A DNA stretch of 64,000 nt from Streptomyces sp. AC512_CC834 (GTDB lineage: Bacteria > Actinomycetota > Actinomycetes > Streptomycetales > Streptomycetaceae), in the NCBI RefSeq assembly GCF_019049325.1, contig NZ_JAGMUO010000016.1:1-64000 (forward strand), given 5' to 3'. The position numbers were made by a program, and so were the translations under genes. Positions 18,769-27,828 of this stretch are shown here, piece by piece. Below the pieces are notes generated by a model. That model had not been told where the DNA came from and did no database searches. It was given only the letters and a program-made list of their open reading frames with translations. Position 1 is the stretch's first letter. The number at the start of each line of letters is the position of its first letter.

Positions 18769-20028
18769 GTGCACTCCGCGGTTCTGCTGATCGAGTTCGG
18801 TTCCATCATCCTGGGGCTCGGACTGCTCGGCCGGTTCGCCGGCCGTTACCGGCTGTCCCCCATCCCGCTGTACCTGCTGGCCGGGCTGGCCTTCGGCGAG
18901 GGCGGGCTGCTCCCGCTCGGCGCGAGCGAGGAGTTCGTCGCGACCGGCGCCGAGATCGGTGTCATCCTCCTGCTGCTGATGCTGGGCCTGGAGTACACGG
19001 CCAGTGACCTGGTCACCAACCTCAAGTCCCACTATCCGGCCGGTCTCGTCGACTGCGCGCTCAACGCCGTGCCGGGCGCGGTGGCCGCACTGCTGATGGG
19101 CTGGGGACCGGTGGCCGCCGTGGTCCTCGCCGGCGTGACGTGGATCTCGTCGTCCGGTGTCATCGCCAAGGTGCTCGGCGATCTGGGCAGGGTCGGCAAC
19201 CGCGAGACCCCGGTGATCCTGAGCGTGCTGGTCCTGGAGGACCTGGCGATGGCGGTGTACCTGCCGATCGTCACGGCACTGGTGGCCGGGGCCGGGCTGA
19301 TGACCGGCAGCATCACGCTGGCGGTCGCGCTGGCCGCGGCGGGCCTCGTGCTGTTCGTGGCGGTGCGCTACGGCCGGGTCATCTCGCGGTTCGTCTCCAG
19401 CGACGACCCGGAGAAGCTGCTTCTCGTGGTGCTGGGCCTGACGATCCTGGTCGCCGGTGTCGCGCAGCAGCTCCAGGTGTCGGCCGCGGTGGGCGCCTTC
19501 CTGGTGGGCATCGCACTGTCCGGGGAGGTCGCGGAGGGTGCGCACACGCTGCTGAGCCCGCTGCGGGACCTGTTCGCGGCGGTCTTCTTCGTCTTCTTCG
19601 GGCTGCACACGGATCCGGCCAGCATTCCGCCGGTCCTGCTGCCCGCCCTCGCGCTGGCCCTGCTCACCGCCGTGACGAAGATCGCCACCGGTTACTGGGC
19701 GTCGAAGCGTGCCGGGATCTCCGTCAAGGGCCGCTGGCGCGCGGGCGGCGCGCTGGTGGCGCGCGGCGAGTTCTCGATCGTCATCGCGGGCTTGGCAGTC
19801 TCGGCCGGCATCGAGCCGTCCCTGGGCCCGCTGGCCACGGCGTACGTCCTCATCCTGGTCGTCCTCGGCCCCCTCACCGCCCGCTTCACCGAACCGCTGG
19901 CCTCCCGCCTCTTCCGCCGCCGCCACGACAACCCCGACCGTCCCAGCGGCCCCACGGAGGGGACGCCCCGGACGACGGCTGCGGAGGCGGAAGCGGAAGC
20001 GGAGGCAGAAGCCTCGGTGGGCGACTGA
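18769..20028 (+). CDS. CPA2-family cation:proton antiporter (KhtU/KefB-like)
   Basis: This 419-residue membrane transporter has about 12 helices. It carries LYLLAGLAFGEGG, LMLGLEYTASDL, the central WISSSGVIAKVLGDLG, LVLEDLAMAVYLPI and VGAFLVGIALSG, all typical of the KefB/KhtU type. There is no fused RCK domain; the preceding small gene supplies it. GTG 18769 lies 4 bases after the previous stop with GGAG in the overlap region, so translation is coupled. The C-terminal 35 residues end in an Ala/Glu repeat (EAEAEAEAEA). The likely role is K+ or Na+ efflux in exchange for protons. Confidence 0.9.
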   Translation: MHSAVLLIEFGSIILGLGLLGRFAGRYRLSPIPLYLLAGLAFGEGGLLPLGASEEFVATGAEIGVILLLLMLGLEYTASDLVTNLKSHYPAGLVDCALNAVPGAVAALLMGWGPVAAVVLAGVTWISSSGVIAKVLGDLGRVGNRETPVILSVLVLEDLAMAVYLPIVTALVAGAGLMTGSITLAVALAAAGLVLFVAVRYGRVISRFVSSDDPEKLLLVVLGLTILVAGVAQQLQVSAAVGAFLVGIALSGEVAEGAHTLLSPLRDLFAAVFFVFFGLHTDPASIPPVLLPALALALLTAVTKIATGYWASKRAGISVKGRWRAGGALVARGEFSIVIAGLAVSAGIEPSLGPLATAYVLILVVLGPLTARFTEPLASRLFRRRHDNPDRPSGPTEGTPRTTAAEAEAEAEAEASVGD

Positions 20029-20047
20029 CCCCGGCACCACTCCCGGC

Positions 20048-20077
20048 ACGACCCCGGTACGCAGGTGCCGGGGTCGT
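20048..20077. terminator. Bidirectional hairpin between antiporter and MazG-like gene
   Basis: ACGACCCCGG at 20048-20057 pairs exactly with CCGGGGTCGT at 20068-20077 around a 10-base loop, between two convergent stop codons 62 bases apart. Confidence 0.75.
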
Positions 20078-20090
20078 CGTACGGACGGGG

Positions 20091-20630
20091 TCAGTCGCCG
20101 GGCTGCTTCTCCGGGGCCTGCGGCGTCCGCGGTGTCCACCCCTGTCGGCGCAGTACGCCGGACACGTCCGGTGCCTCGTAGTGGTCGCCCTTGAGTACCT
20201 TGCCGTCGGCTCGACGGCTCACGCGGCCGTCGGGGCCCAGCTTGGTCATGTTGGAGCGGTGCACCTCGGCGATCACCGCGTCCAGATCGATGCCGTGGAC
20301 GAGGGCCGTGCCGTACGCGACGTAGACCACGTCGGCCAGTTCGTGCGCGAGCAGGTCGAGCGGGCCCCGCACCGACACCTCGGCGACCTCGGCGGCTTCC
20401 TCGGCGAGCAGCTCGCCTCTGTGCGCGGCCAGGCCGGGCGAGACCTCGGTCGGGGTACTTCGGGCGTCCAGCCCGAAGGCCAGGTGAAAGGCGTGCACCA
20501 GGTCGGCGGGGGACGTCTTGCCCTCGACGGGCGAGGTCCTGCCTTCGACGGGCGGGGTCCGGCCTTCGACGGGCGGGGGCCTGCCCTGGACGGGCGACGT
20601 GTTGCCTTCGGCGGGCGAGGTGTTGCTCAT
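20091..20630 (-). CDS. MazG-like nucleotide pyrophosphohydrolase domain protein
   Basis: This 179-residue protein has a core from about residue 45 with helical MazG/dUTPase-like features: EELLAEEAAEVAEVS and HELADVVYVAYGTA, giving the E-x-x-E plus E-x-x-D metal site. The C-terminal part (NMTKLGPDGRVSRRADGKVL, then KGDHYEAPDV) matches MazG-like house-cleaning enzymes of bacteria and phage. The N terminus is unusual: five 7-residue repeats of the type SPVEGRT, encoded by a 21-bp tandem repeat. ATG 20630 starts right at that repeat. It is convergent with the antiporter and divergent from the TAXI gene. Confidence 0.8.
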   Translation of the reverse strand: MSNTSPAEGNTSPVQGRPPPVEGRTPPVEGRTSPVEGKTSPADLVHAFHLAFGLDARSTPTEVSPGLAAHRGELLAEEAAEVAEVSVRGPLDLLAHELADVVYVAYGTALVHGIDLDAVIAEVHRSNMTKLGPDGRVSRRADGKVLKGDHYEAPDVSGVLRRQGWTPRTPQAPEKQPGD

Positions 20631-20773
20631 GCCGACGACTGTAATGACCGCCACTGACAGTGGGCCCGCACCGGTGCCGAAGCCGTCGGCCCACGTCCGC
20701 GCACCCGGTGCGGCACCCCGCCGTGTGAGCCCGGCCCTGGTCAGTGCGGGTGCGGACTGGCAGGATCGCCCAC

Positions 20774-21769
20774 ATGTCCACGCTGCTCTCCCGTATCGGC
20801 AGGCGCCGGACCGCCCAGGTCGCGGTCGCCGGTGCCGTCGTGCTCGGGCTGCTGCTGTGGTGGCTGCTGCCGCTGGGCGAGAAGCCGCCGAGCGGGACGA
20901 TCACGTTCAGCACGGGCACCCGCGCGGGGGTCTACCAGAAGTACGGCGAGCTGCTGCGCATCGAGCTGCGCAAGGACATGCCGGACCTGGACGTGCGGCT
21001 GATGACCAGCGCCGGCTCACAGGAGAACGTCGAGCGGGTGGCGACCGGGAAGGCCGACTTCACGATCGCCGCGGCCGACGCGGTCGAGACGTACAAGCTC
21101 GCCGGCCGTCCCGGTGCCGAGGGGCTGCGCGGTGTCACCCGCCTCTACGACGACTACGTGCAGCTTGTGGTGCCGAGCGACTCGGACATCCAGTCGGTCG
21201 CCGACCTGCGCGGCAAGCGGGTGGCCATCGGGCTGCCCGACTCGGGTGTACGGCTGATCGCCACCCGGGTACTGAAGGCCGTGGGCATCGACCCGGAGAA
21301 GGACATCACGCCCAGTGCGGACGGGATCGACACCGGGCCCGGACGGCTGGGCGACGAGCTCGACGCGTTCTTCTGGTCGGGCGGCGTGCCGACGGACGGC
21401 CTCAAGCAGATAGCGAAGACCTCCGCCTTCCGGTTCGTGCCGATAGGCGACGACATCGTCACCAAGCTGCACGAATCCGGCGGCGCGACCCGCTACTACC
21501 GCACCACCAACATGCCGGAATCGGCCTACCCCACCGTGCAGAACGGTGCCGTGGTGCCCACCATGGCCGTGTCCAACCTGCTGGTGACCCGCGCGGACGT
21601 CGATCCGCGGCTGACCGAGTGGCTGACCCGGACCGTGCTCGACAGCCGCGACGGCATCGGGGCGCACGTGCACTCCGCGCAGTTGGTGGACCTGCGTACC
21701 GCGATCTACACCGACCCGCTGGAGCTGCACGAGGGCGCCCGGCGTTACTACCGGTCGGTCAAGCCGTAG
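20774..21769 (+). CDS. TAXI-family solute-binding protein, membrane-anchored
   Basis: This 331-residue protein has a single N-terminal hydrophobic segment (VAVAGAVVLGLLLWWLLPLG) without an obvious cleavage or lipid site, so it is probably anchored. The binding domain follows: ITFSTGTRAGVYQKYGELL, MTSAGSQENVERV, ADFTIAAADAV, VADLRGKRVAIGLPDSG and DAFFWSGGVPTDGL are TAXI-TRAP family motifs. No TRAP permease gene is in the neighbourhood. Its last 11 bases overlap the end of the convergent sensor kinase gene. TAXI proteins of known structure bind glutamate or glutamine, which fits its place beside glutamate genes. ATG 20774 gives the normal basic N-region. Confidence 0.85.
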   Translation: MSTLLSRIGRRRTAQVAVAGAVVLGLLLWWLLPLGEKPPSGTITFSTGTRAGVYQKYGELLRIELRKDMPDLDVRLMTSAGSQENVERVATGKADFTIAAADAVETYKLAGRPGAEGLRGVTRLYDDYVQLVVPSDSDIQSVADLRGKRVAIGLPDSGVRLIATRVLKAVGIDPEKDITPSADGIDTGPGRLGDELDAFFWSGGVPTDGLKQIAKTSAFRFVPIGDDIVTKLHESGGATRYYRTTNMPESAYPTVQNGAVVPTMAVSNLLVTRADVDPRLTEWLTRTVLDSRDGIGAHVHSAQLVDLRTAIYTDPLELHEGARRYYRSVKP

Positions 21770-23243
21770 CGCCGCTCCCGCCGAAGCCCGGCCCCGGCCC
21801 CGACTCGAAGCTCGACCCCGATCCCGACCGCGTGCCCGTACCCGTGCCCGATCTCGGCACCGTGACCGTCACCTTCAGGCCGTGCGGCTCATGGTGGCCG
21901 AAGGAGATCGAACCGTCGCCCGCCGCGAGCAGCGCCCGGCAGATGGACAGGCCCAGGCCCGACCCCTTGATGTTCTGGTGCCGCCCGCTGCGCCAGAAAC
22001 GGTCGCCCACGCGCGCGAGCTCCTCGTCGGTGAGCCCGGGTCCGTTGTCGGTGACGACGACCGTGGTGACGTCCCCGGTGGAGGCGACCTCGACGCGCAC
22101 CGTCTCGTCCCGTGGCGTGAACTTCACGGCGTTGTCGATGACCGCGTCCAGGGCGCTGGACAGCGACACCGGGTCGGCCCAGCCCGTGGTCGGCGGGCAC
22201 TCCCCCACCAGGCGTACGCCCTTGGCGTCGGCCGTCGGTGACCAGGCCGCCACCCGCTCGGCGGCCAGCGCGCCGATGTCGGTGACCTTGAGGTCGGCCT
22301 GGCTGTGCTCGGCAAGCGCCAGGTCGAGCAGATCGTCCAGGACCCGGGCCAGGCGTTTGCCCTCGGTCTGGACGGAGGCGATCTCCTCGTTGCCGTCGGG
22401 CAGTTCGAGGGCGAGCAGTTCGATGCGCAGCAGGAGCGCGGCGAGCGGATTGCGCAGTTGGTGCGAGGCGTCGGCGACGAAGGCGCGCTGCTGCTCCAGC
22501 ACGTCCTCCACGTGGTCGGCCATCTCGTTGAACGACCCGGCCAGGCGTCTGAGCTCCGGCGGCCCCCCGGACGGCGCGACCCGGGACTTGAGCCGCCCGG
22601 TGGCGATGTCGTGGGTGGTGGCGTCGAGCACCCGCACCGGCCTGAGCACCCAGCCGGTCAGCCGGAGCGCGGCGCCGACGGCGAGCAGCATCGCGGCGAA
22701 CTCCCCGGCGCCGATGAACAGCCAGCCGCGCACGGTGCTCGCCCGCATCGAGTCGGTGGGCGACTCCGTGACCACGACCGCGACCACGTCACCGTCCCGG
22801 ATGACCGGCGAGGCGACCACGAGCCGGCCGTCCTGCCAGGGCCACACCTGCCGCGGGTCGTGGCTGCGGCGGCTGAGCAGCGCCTCGTCGAAGGAGTCGC
22901 GGACCTCGCCGGTCTGGGGCAGGAACCACGTCGTCGGGGCGTTGGCCATCGGGATGTGATTGCGGTAGAAGACGCCGGCCTTGATGCCGTAGACCTCGTA
23001 GTAGCTGGTCAGCTCGGTCTGCAGGGTCTCCAGGCGCTCGTCCTTGTTCGTCGGGCGGGAGCCGCCCGGCACGTCCTCGGTGACGAACTGGGCGAGCGCG
23101 GCGAAGCGTGCCGTGTCGTCTATGCGGTCGATGACGACCTTCTGCTGCTCCGCGCGGGCGACGCTGACTCCGAGCGGCACGCCGAGCGCGAGCAGTACGG
23201 CCGCCATCAGGACGATGAGCAGCGGGAGCAGGCGTGTGCTCAC
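21759..23243 (-). CDS. gluK: Sensor histidine kinase, GluK-like
   Basis: This 494-residue kinase has TM1 at residues 5-30, an extracytoplasmic sensor of about 135 residues, TM2 near residues 175-195, a HAMP domain, then HisKA (FVADASHQLRNPLAALLLRIE) and HATPase (SALDAVIDNAVKFTP, DNGPGLTDEEL, GSGLGLSICRALL). A Gly/Ser/Thr-rich tail follows. It starts at GTG 23243, 9 bases after the regulator stop. In S. coelicolor the pair next to gluABCD is GluR-GluK, which senses extracellular glutamate; I assign it by position and architecture. Its 3' end overlaps the TAXI gene by 11 bp on the opposite strand. Confidence 0.88.
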   Translation of the reverse strand: MSTRLLPLLIVLMAAVLLALGVPLGVSVARAEQQKVVIDRIDDTARFAALAQFVTEDVPGGSRPTNKDERLETLQTELTSYYEVYGIKAGVFYRNHIPMANAPTTWFLPQTGEVRDSFDEALLSRRSHDPRQVWPWQDGRLVVASPVIRDGDVVAVVVTESPTDSMRASTVRGWLFIGAGEFAAMLLAVGAALRLTGWVLRPVRVLDATTHDIATGRLKSRVAPSGGPPELRRLAGSFNEMADHVEDVLEQQRAFVADASHQLRNPLAALLLRIELLALELPDGNEEIASVQTEGKRLARVLDDLLDLALAEHSQADLKVTDIGALAAERVAAWSPTADAKGVRLVGECPPTTGWADPVSLSSALDAVIDNAVKFTPRDETVRVEVASTGDVTTVVVTDNGPGLTDEELARVGDRFWRSGRHQNIKGSGLGLSICRALLAAGDGSISFGHHEPHGLKVTVTVPRSGTGTGTRSGSGSSFESGPGPGFGGSGATA

Positions 23244-23252
23244 CCGGGCCCG

Positions 23253-23939
23253 CTACGCGGTGGGGGCGACTAGGCGGTAGCCCACGCCGCGCACGGTCTC
23301 GATCAGCGCGGGCATGTGCAGCTTGGAGCGCAGGGAAGCGACGTGCACCTCCAGGGTGCGCCCGGTCCCCTCCCAGCTCGTGCGCCAGACCTCGCTGATG
23401 ATCTGCTCGCGCCGGAAGACCACGCCGGGGCGCTGGGCGAGCAGGGCGAGCAGATCGAACTCCTTGCGGGTCAGTTGGACAACCGAACCGTCCACGCTCA
23501 CCTGGCGTGTCGGCAGCTCGATCCGCACCGCGCCGAGACGCACCACGGTCTCGGTGGAACCCGTGGCGTCCTCGTGGGCGGTGCGCCGGCTGACGGCGTG
23601 GATCCGGGCGAGCAGCTCCCCGGTGTCGTACGGCTTGACCACGTAGTCGTCGGCACCGAGGTGGAGGCCGTGGATGCGGGAGCGGACGTCGGCGCGGGCG
23701 GTGACCATGATGACCGGGGTGCTGGTGCGCTTGCGGATCTTGCCGCAGACCTCGTAGCCGTCCTGGTCGGGCAGGCCCAGGTCGAGCAGGACGACGCCGA
23801 AGCCGTCGACCTCGGGGACCAGCGCCTGGAGCGCCTCCTCGCCGCTGCGCGCGTGGGTGACGTCGAAGCCGTGCCGTGCCAGGATCGCGGACAGGGCGGC
23901 GGCCACGTGGTTGTCGTCCTCGACGAGCAGCAGTCTCAT
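23253..23939 (-). CDS. gluR: OmpR-family response regulator, GluR-like
   Basis: This 228-residue protein has a receiver domain with Asp8-Asp9, phosphoacceptor Asp53 (VVLLDLGLPDQDGYEV), and Lys in YVVKPYDTGELLARI. A winged-helix DNA-binding domain begins near residue 130 (LTRKEFDLLALLAQRPGVVF, then GTGRTLEVHVASLRSKL). It is first in the gluRK operon and divergent from gluA across 303 bases that contain an 11-bp direct repeat. By analogy with S. coelicolor it activates gluABCD when glutamate is present. Confidence 0.9.
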   Translation of the reverse strand: MRLLLVEDDNHVAAALSAILARHGFDVTHARSGEEALQALVPEVDGFGVVLLDLGLPDQDGYEVCGKIRKRTSTPVIMVTARADVRSRIHGLHLGADDYVVKPYDTGELLARIHAVSRRTAHEDATGSTETVVRLGAVRIELPTRQVSVDGSVVQLTRKEFDLLALLAQRPGVVFRREQIISEVWRTSWEGTGRTLEVHVASLRSKLHMPALIETVRGVGYRLVAPTA

Positions 23940-24156
23940 CCGGGCTCCCTTCGGTTCATCGGCCGTACGCCCGGGACGGGTAGAAAAACGGGACGGGCGG
24001 AAAGTCAGGCACGCGCGCGTGCGTCCTGTGCAGTGACGCCGATGGAGGGGGACGGCGTCAAGAGCGTTCCGGTTGCGGCCGCTCGAAGTTATCCGGCCGA
24101 TATGCGCCCAGCTCACAAGTGCTACGACTCGTGTCCGATTGCTATCGGATCGTGAT

Positions 24157-24178
24157 GCTCAGATCTCGCTCAGATGTA
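24157..24178 (+). promoter_or_regulatory. Candidate GluR operator: 11-bp direct repeat in the gluR-gluA gap
   Basis: GCTCAGATCTC at 24157-24167 is followed directly by GCTCAGATGTA at 24168-24178. OmpR-type regulators commonly bind two direct half-sites spaced 11 bp apart. The element lies 65-86 bases before the gluA start, in the 303-bp region (23940-24242) between the divergent genes. That region also holds TCCGAT/ATCGGA (24134-24149), a short hairpin or inverted site. Confidence 0.55.
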
Positions 24179-24206
24179 GAGACGCGACGTGTCCCGGGTC
24201 ACTAAT

Positions 24207-24228
24207 GTCCTGCGAAACCCAGCAGGAC
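24207..24228 (+). promoter_or_regulatory. Hairpin next to the gluA ribosome site
   Basis: GTCCTGC at 24207-24213 pairs with GCAGGAC at 24222-24228 around GAAACCCA. The right arm abuts GGAG before ATG 24243. In the transcript this could mask or set up the ribosome site, or simply stabilise the 5' end. Confidence 0.4.
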
Positions 24229-24242
24229 GGAGCCCGAGAGCG

Positions 24243-25019
<777 letters not shown>

Positions 25020-25086
25020 GACTCCGGAGCGGCTCCGACGTCCCGCGTCGGCCGGCCGCCCCGGCGGCCCCTCGCGAGGGCCGCAT

Positions 25087-25150
25087 CCGATCGTCTGATC
25101 GCCCGATCCTCTGATCGTCCGATCGCAGCTCGATCTCAGCTCGATCACAG
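25087..25150. repeat. Regular GATC repeat between gluA and gluB
   Basis: GATC tetramers occur at 25089, 25097, 25105, 25113 and 25121 (8-bp steps), then at 25132 and 25143 (11-bp steps with the unit CAGCTCGATCT/A). The block ends just before the gluB ribosome site AAAGGA. It could form RNA structure that separates gluA from gluB output, or hold protein sites. No function is known. Confidence 0.75.
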
Positions 25151-25166
25151 CCAAAGGATGTTCACC

Positions 25167-26006
25167 ATGAAGCTCCGCAAGGTCACCGCCGCCTCGGCCG
25201 CCGTCTTCGCCCTCGCCCTGACCGCCACCGCGTGCGGTTCCGACGACGGGGGCGACAGCGGCTCCTCCGGCGGCGACGACAAGAAGGTCACCATCGGCAT
25301 CAAGTTCGACCAGCCCGGCCTCGGCCAGAAGACCCCGGACGGCTACGAGGGCTTCGACGTGGACGTCGCCACGTACGTCGCCAAGAAGCTCGGCTACACC
25401 GAGGACCAGATCGAGTGGAAGGAGTCGAAGAGCGCCGACCGCGAGACCATGCTGCAGCGCGGCGACGTCGACTTCATCGCCGCCACCTACTCGATCACCC
25501 CCGAGCGGTCCGAGAAGGTCGACTTCGCCGGCCCCTACCTGCTCGCCCACCAGGACGTGCTGGTCCGCGCAGACGACGACAAGATCAAGTCGCCGGAGGA
25601 CCTGAACGACGCGAAGCTCTGCTCGGTCACGGGTTCGACCTCGGCGCAGAACGTCAAGAAGGACCTGGCGCCCAAGGCCCAGCTCCAGAACTACCCGACG
25701 TACTCCGCCTGCCTCACCGGTCTCCAGAACGGCGCCATCGACGCGCTGACCACGGACGACTCGATCCTCGCCGGTTACGCCTCCCAGGAGCAGTTCAAGG
25801 GCAAGTTCAAGCTGGGCGGCTTCAAGATGACCAACGAGAACTACGGCATCGGCGTCAAGAAGGGCAGCGACCTCAAGGCCAAGATCAACGACGCCCTTGA
25901 GGCCATGGTCTCCGACGGCGCCTGGGACAAGGCCGTGAAGGACAACTTCGGCCCGGCCAACTACAAGAACGAGCCGGCGCCGAAGATCGGCGACGTCAAG
26001 AGCTGA
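25167..26006 (+). CDS. gluB: Glutamate-binding lipoprotein GluB
   Basis: This is a 279-residue extracellular substrate-binding protein. The signal sequence ends in LALTATACGSDDGG (lipidated Cys) and is followed by a Ser/Gly/Asp spacer. The family 3 (polar amino acid) fold shows VTIGIKFDQPGLGQKTPDG, YEGFDVDVATYVAKKLGY, FIAATYSITPERSEKVDF, and LCSVTGSTSAQNVKKDL. ATG 25167 is preferred over ATG 25158 because AAAGGA lies at 25153-25158, the proper distance from 25167. It binds glutamate for GluCD. A strong intercistronic hairpin lies downstream. Confidence 0.95.
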   Translation: MKLRKVTAASAAVFALALTATACGSDDGGDSGSSGGDDKKVTIGIKFDQPGLGQKTPDGYEGFDVDVATYVAKKLGYTEDQIEWKESKSADRETMLQRGDVDFIAATYSITPERSEKVDFAGPYLLAHQDVLVRADDDKIKSPEDLNDAKLCSVTGSTSAQNVKKDLAPKAQLQNYPTYSACLTGLQNGAIDALTTDDSILAGYASQEQFKGKFKLGGFKMTNENYGIGVKKGSDLKAKINDALEAMVSDGAWDKAVKDNFGPANYKNEPAPKIGDVKS

Positions 26007-26024
26007 GGCCGGGCCTGACAGGGA

Positions 26025-26050
26025 GCGCCGCCCCAATGCAGGGGCGGCGC
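26025..26050 (+). promoter_or_regulatory. Intercistronic hairpin between gluB and gluC
   Basis: GCGCCGCCCC at 26025-26034 pairs perfectly with GGGGCGGCGC at 26041-26050 around AATGCA. Such hairpins after binding-protein genes usually protect the upstream mRNA or partly stop transcription. Either would keep GluB more abundant than the permeases. Confidence 0.75.
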
Positions 26051-26090
26051 ACCGGGGCGGGCGTTCCTACACGCGGAAGCGCGGGAGATC

Positions 26091-26759
26091 GTGTTCGACT
26101 TTCTTGACAAATACGACCTGTTGGGAGCCTTCTGGACGACAGTGCAGCTCGCTGTGCTGTCGGCCGTCGGCTCCCTGATCTGGGGCACCATACTCGCCGC
26201 CATGCGGGTCGGCCCGGTGCCGTTGATGCGCGGCTTCGGGACCGCGTACGTGAACATCGTGCGGAACATCCCGCTGACGGTGATCATCCTGTTCGCGTCG
26301 CTGGGTCTGAACCAGACGCTGCGCATCACGCTCGGCGCCGAGGGCGACTTCGAGGCGATCAACTTCCGGCTCGCCGTCCTCGGTCTGATCCTCTACACCT
26401 CGGCCTTCGTATGCGAGGCGCTGCGTTCCGGCATCAACACGGTGCCGGTCGGGCAGGCGGAGGCGGCCCGTGCGATCGGACTCAGCTTCAGCCAGGTGCT
26501 GCGGCACGTGGTGCTCCCCCAGGCGTTCCGGTCCTCCGTCGTCCCCCTCGCGAACGTTCTGATCGCGCTCATCAAGAACACGACGGTGGCCGCCGCCATC
26601 GGTGTCGCCGAGACGGCGCTGCTGATGAAGGAGATGATCGAGAACGAGGCACAACTGCTGCTGATCTCGTCGATCATCGCCCTCGTGTTCGTGGTTCTGA
26701 CGCTGCCGACCGGCCTGCTCCTCGGCTGGGTGGGCAAGAAGGTGGCGGTGAAGCGATGA
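26091..26759 (+). CDS. gluC: Glutamate ABC transporter permease GluC
   Basis: This 222-residue His/Glu/Gln-type permease has about five helices and the EAA loop ARAIGLSFSQVLRHVVLPQAF that contacts the ATPase. It starts at GTG 26091, with GGGAG a few bases before, and ends in an ATGA overlap with gluD. The opening segment FLDKYDLLGAFWTTVQLAVL is typical of family first helices. Confidence 0.93.
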   Translation: MFDFLDKYDLLGAFWTTVQLAVLSAVGSLIWGTILAAMRVGPVPLMRGFGTAYVNIVRNIPLTVIILFASLGLNQTLRITLGAEGDFEAINFRLAVLGLILYTSAFVCEALRSGINTVPVGQAEAARAIGLSFSQVLRHVVLPQAFRSSVVPLANVLIALIKNTTVAAAIGVAETALLMKEMIENEAQLLLISSIIALVFVVLTLPTGLLLGWVGKKVAVKR

Positions 26760-27643
26760 GCTCCGTTCTCTACGACGCCCAGGGCCCCCGTGCCAAGCGG
26801 CGCAACATCCTGTTCACCGTCGTCTTCTTCGCCGCGTTCGCGGCCGTGCTGTGGTGGGTCATCGGCACGCTCTCCGACAAGGGCCAGCTCGACTGGGTCA
26901 AGTGGGAGATGTTCTTCACCAGCAGCGAGCCCTGGTCGACGTACATCTGGCCGGGCCTGCAGAACACGCTGAAGGCGGCGGCTCTCGCGGTGGTCATCGC
27001 GCTGCCGCTCGGTGCCGTCCTGGGTATCGCCCGGCTGTCGGACCACGTCTGGGTCCGTGTCCCGGCCTCCGTCCTGGTCGAGTTCTTCCGGTCCATCCCC
27101 GTGCTGGTCCTGATGATCTTCGGTCTCGCCCTGTTCTCCGAGTACACGAACGTCAGCTCGGACGACCGTCCGCTGTACGCGGTCGTCACGGGCCTGGTGC
27201 TGTACAACGCCTCGGTGCTCGCGGAGATCGTCCGGTCCGGCATCCTGGCGCTGCCCAAGGGCCAGGGCGAGGGCGCGATGGCGATCGGTCTGCGCAAGGG
27301 CCAGGTCATGCGGCTCATCCTGCTGCCGCAGGCGGTCACCGCGATGCTGCCGGCCATCGTCAGTCAGCTCGTGGTGATCCTTAAGGACACCGCCCTCGGT
27401 GGCGCGGTCCTGACCTTCCCCGAACTGCTCGCCTCCGCCAACACGATGAGTGCGTACTACGGCGCCAACACGATCGCCAGTTTCACCGTTGTGGCCGTCA
27501 TCTACATCGCTCTCAACTTCGCCCTCACGAGCTTCGCGAGCTGGCTGGAGCGCAGGTTGCGGCGGGCCAAGAAGTCGAGCGGTGCGGTACTCAAGGCGGA
27601 CGACGTGGAGACCGCCGAGGCCGGAGCCGGCGGCAAGATCTAG
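26756..27643 (+). CDS. gluD: Glutamate ABC transporter permease GluD
   Basis: This 295-residue second permease has an extended N-terminal cytoplasmic segment, helices from about residue 20, and the EAA loop AMAIGLRKGQVMRLILLPQAV. The ATG overlaps the gluC stop (ATGA), so the two are made together as a heterodimer. The C terminus has a charged tail (RRLRRAKKSSGAVLKADDV). It is the last gene of the operon, followed by a perfect hairpin terminator. Confidence 0.93.
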   Translation: MSSVLYDAQGPRAKRRNILFTVVFFAAFAAVLWWVIGTLSDKGQLDWVKWEMFFTSSEPWSTYIWPGLQNTLKAAALAVVIALPLGAVLGIARLSDHVWVRVPASVLVEFFRSIPVLVLMIFGLALFSEYTNVSSDDRPLYAVVTGLVLYNASVLAEIVRSGILALPKGQGEGAMAIGLRKGQVMRLILLPQAVTAMLPAIVSQLVVILKDTALGGAVLTFPELLASANTMSAYYGANTIASFTVVAVIYIALNFALTSFASWLERRLRRAKKSSGAVLKADDVETAEAGAGGKI

Positions 27644-27680
27644 CACTCCTGACACTCAGTCACCTCGTATGACCATCAAC

Positions 27681-27710
27681 GGAGGCCGTGGCATGATCGC
27701 CACGGCCTCC
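27681..27710 (+). terminator. gluABCD terminator
   Basis: GGAGGCCGTGGC at 27681-27692 pairs exactly with GCCACGGCCTCC at 27699-27710 around ATGATC, 38 bases after the gluD stop. Confidence 0.85.
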
Positions 27711-27828
27711 GTCACTTGACGCAAGCAGCGGCAATAGGTTGCATACGTTCTGTGACCGTGCACCCTGCTCAAACGTCCTGTTCACCCACGTCCCCCGGGA
27801 CACCGCCACGGGCAGGGGGCGCCGCACC

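Noticed and set aside
27716..27749. A promoter for the flavoprotein gene starting with TTGACG
   Set aside because: No -10 hexamer sits at 16-18 bases from it; only weak matches at wrong spacing were seen.
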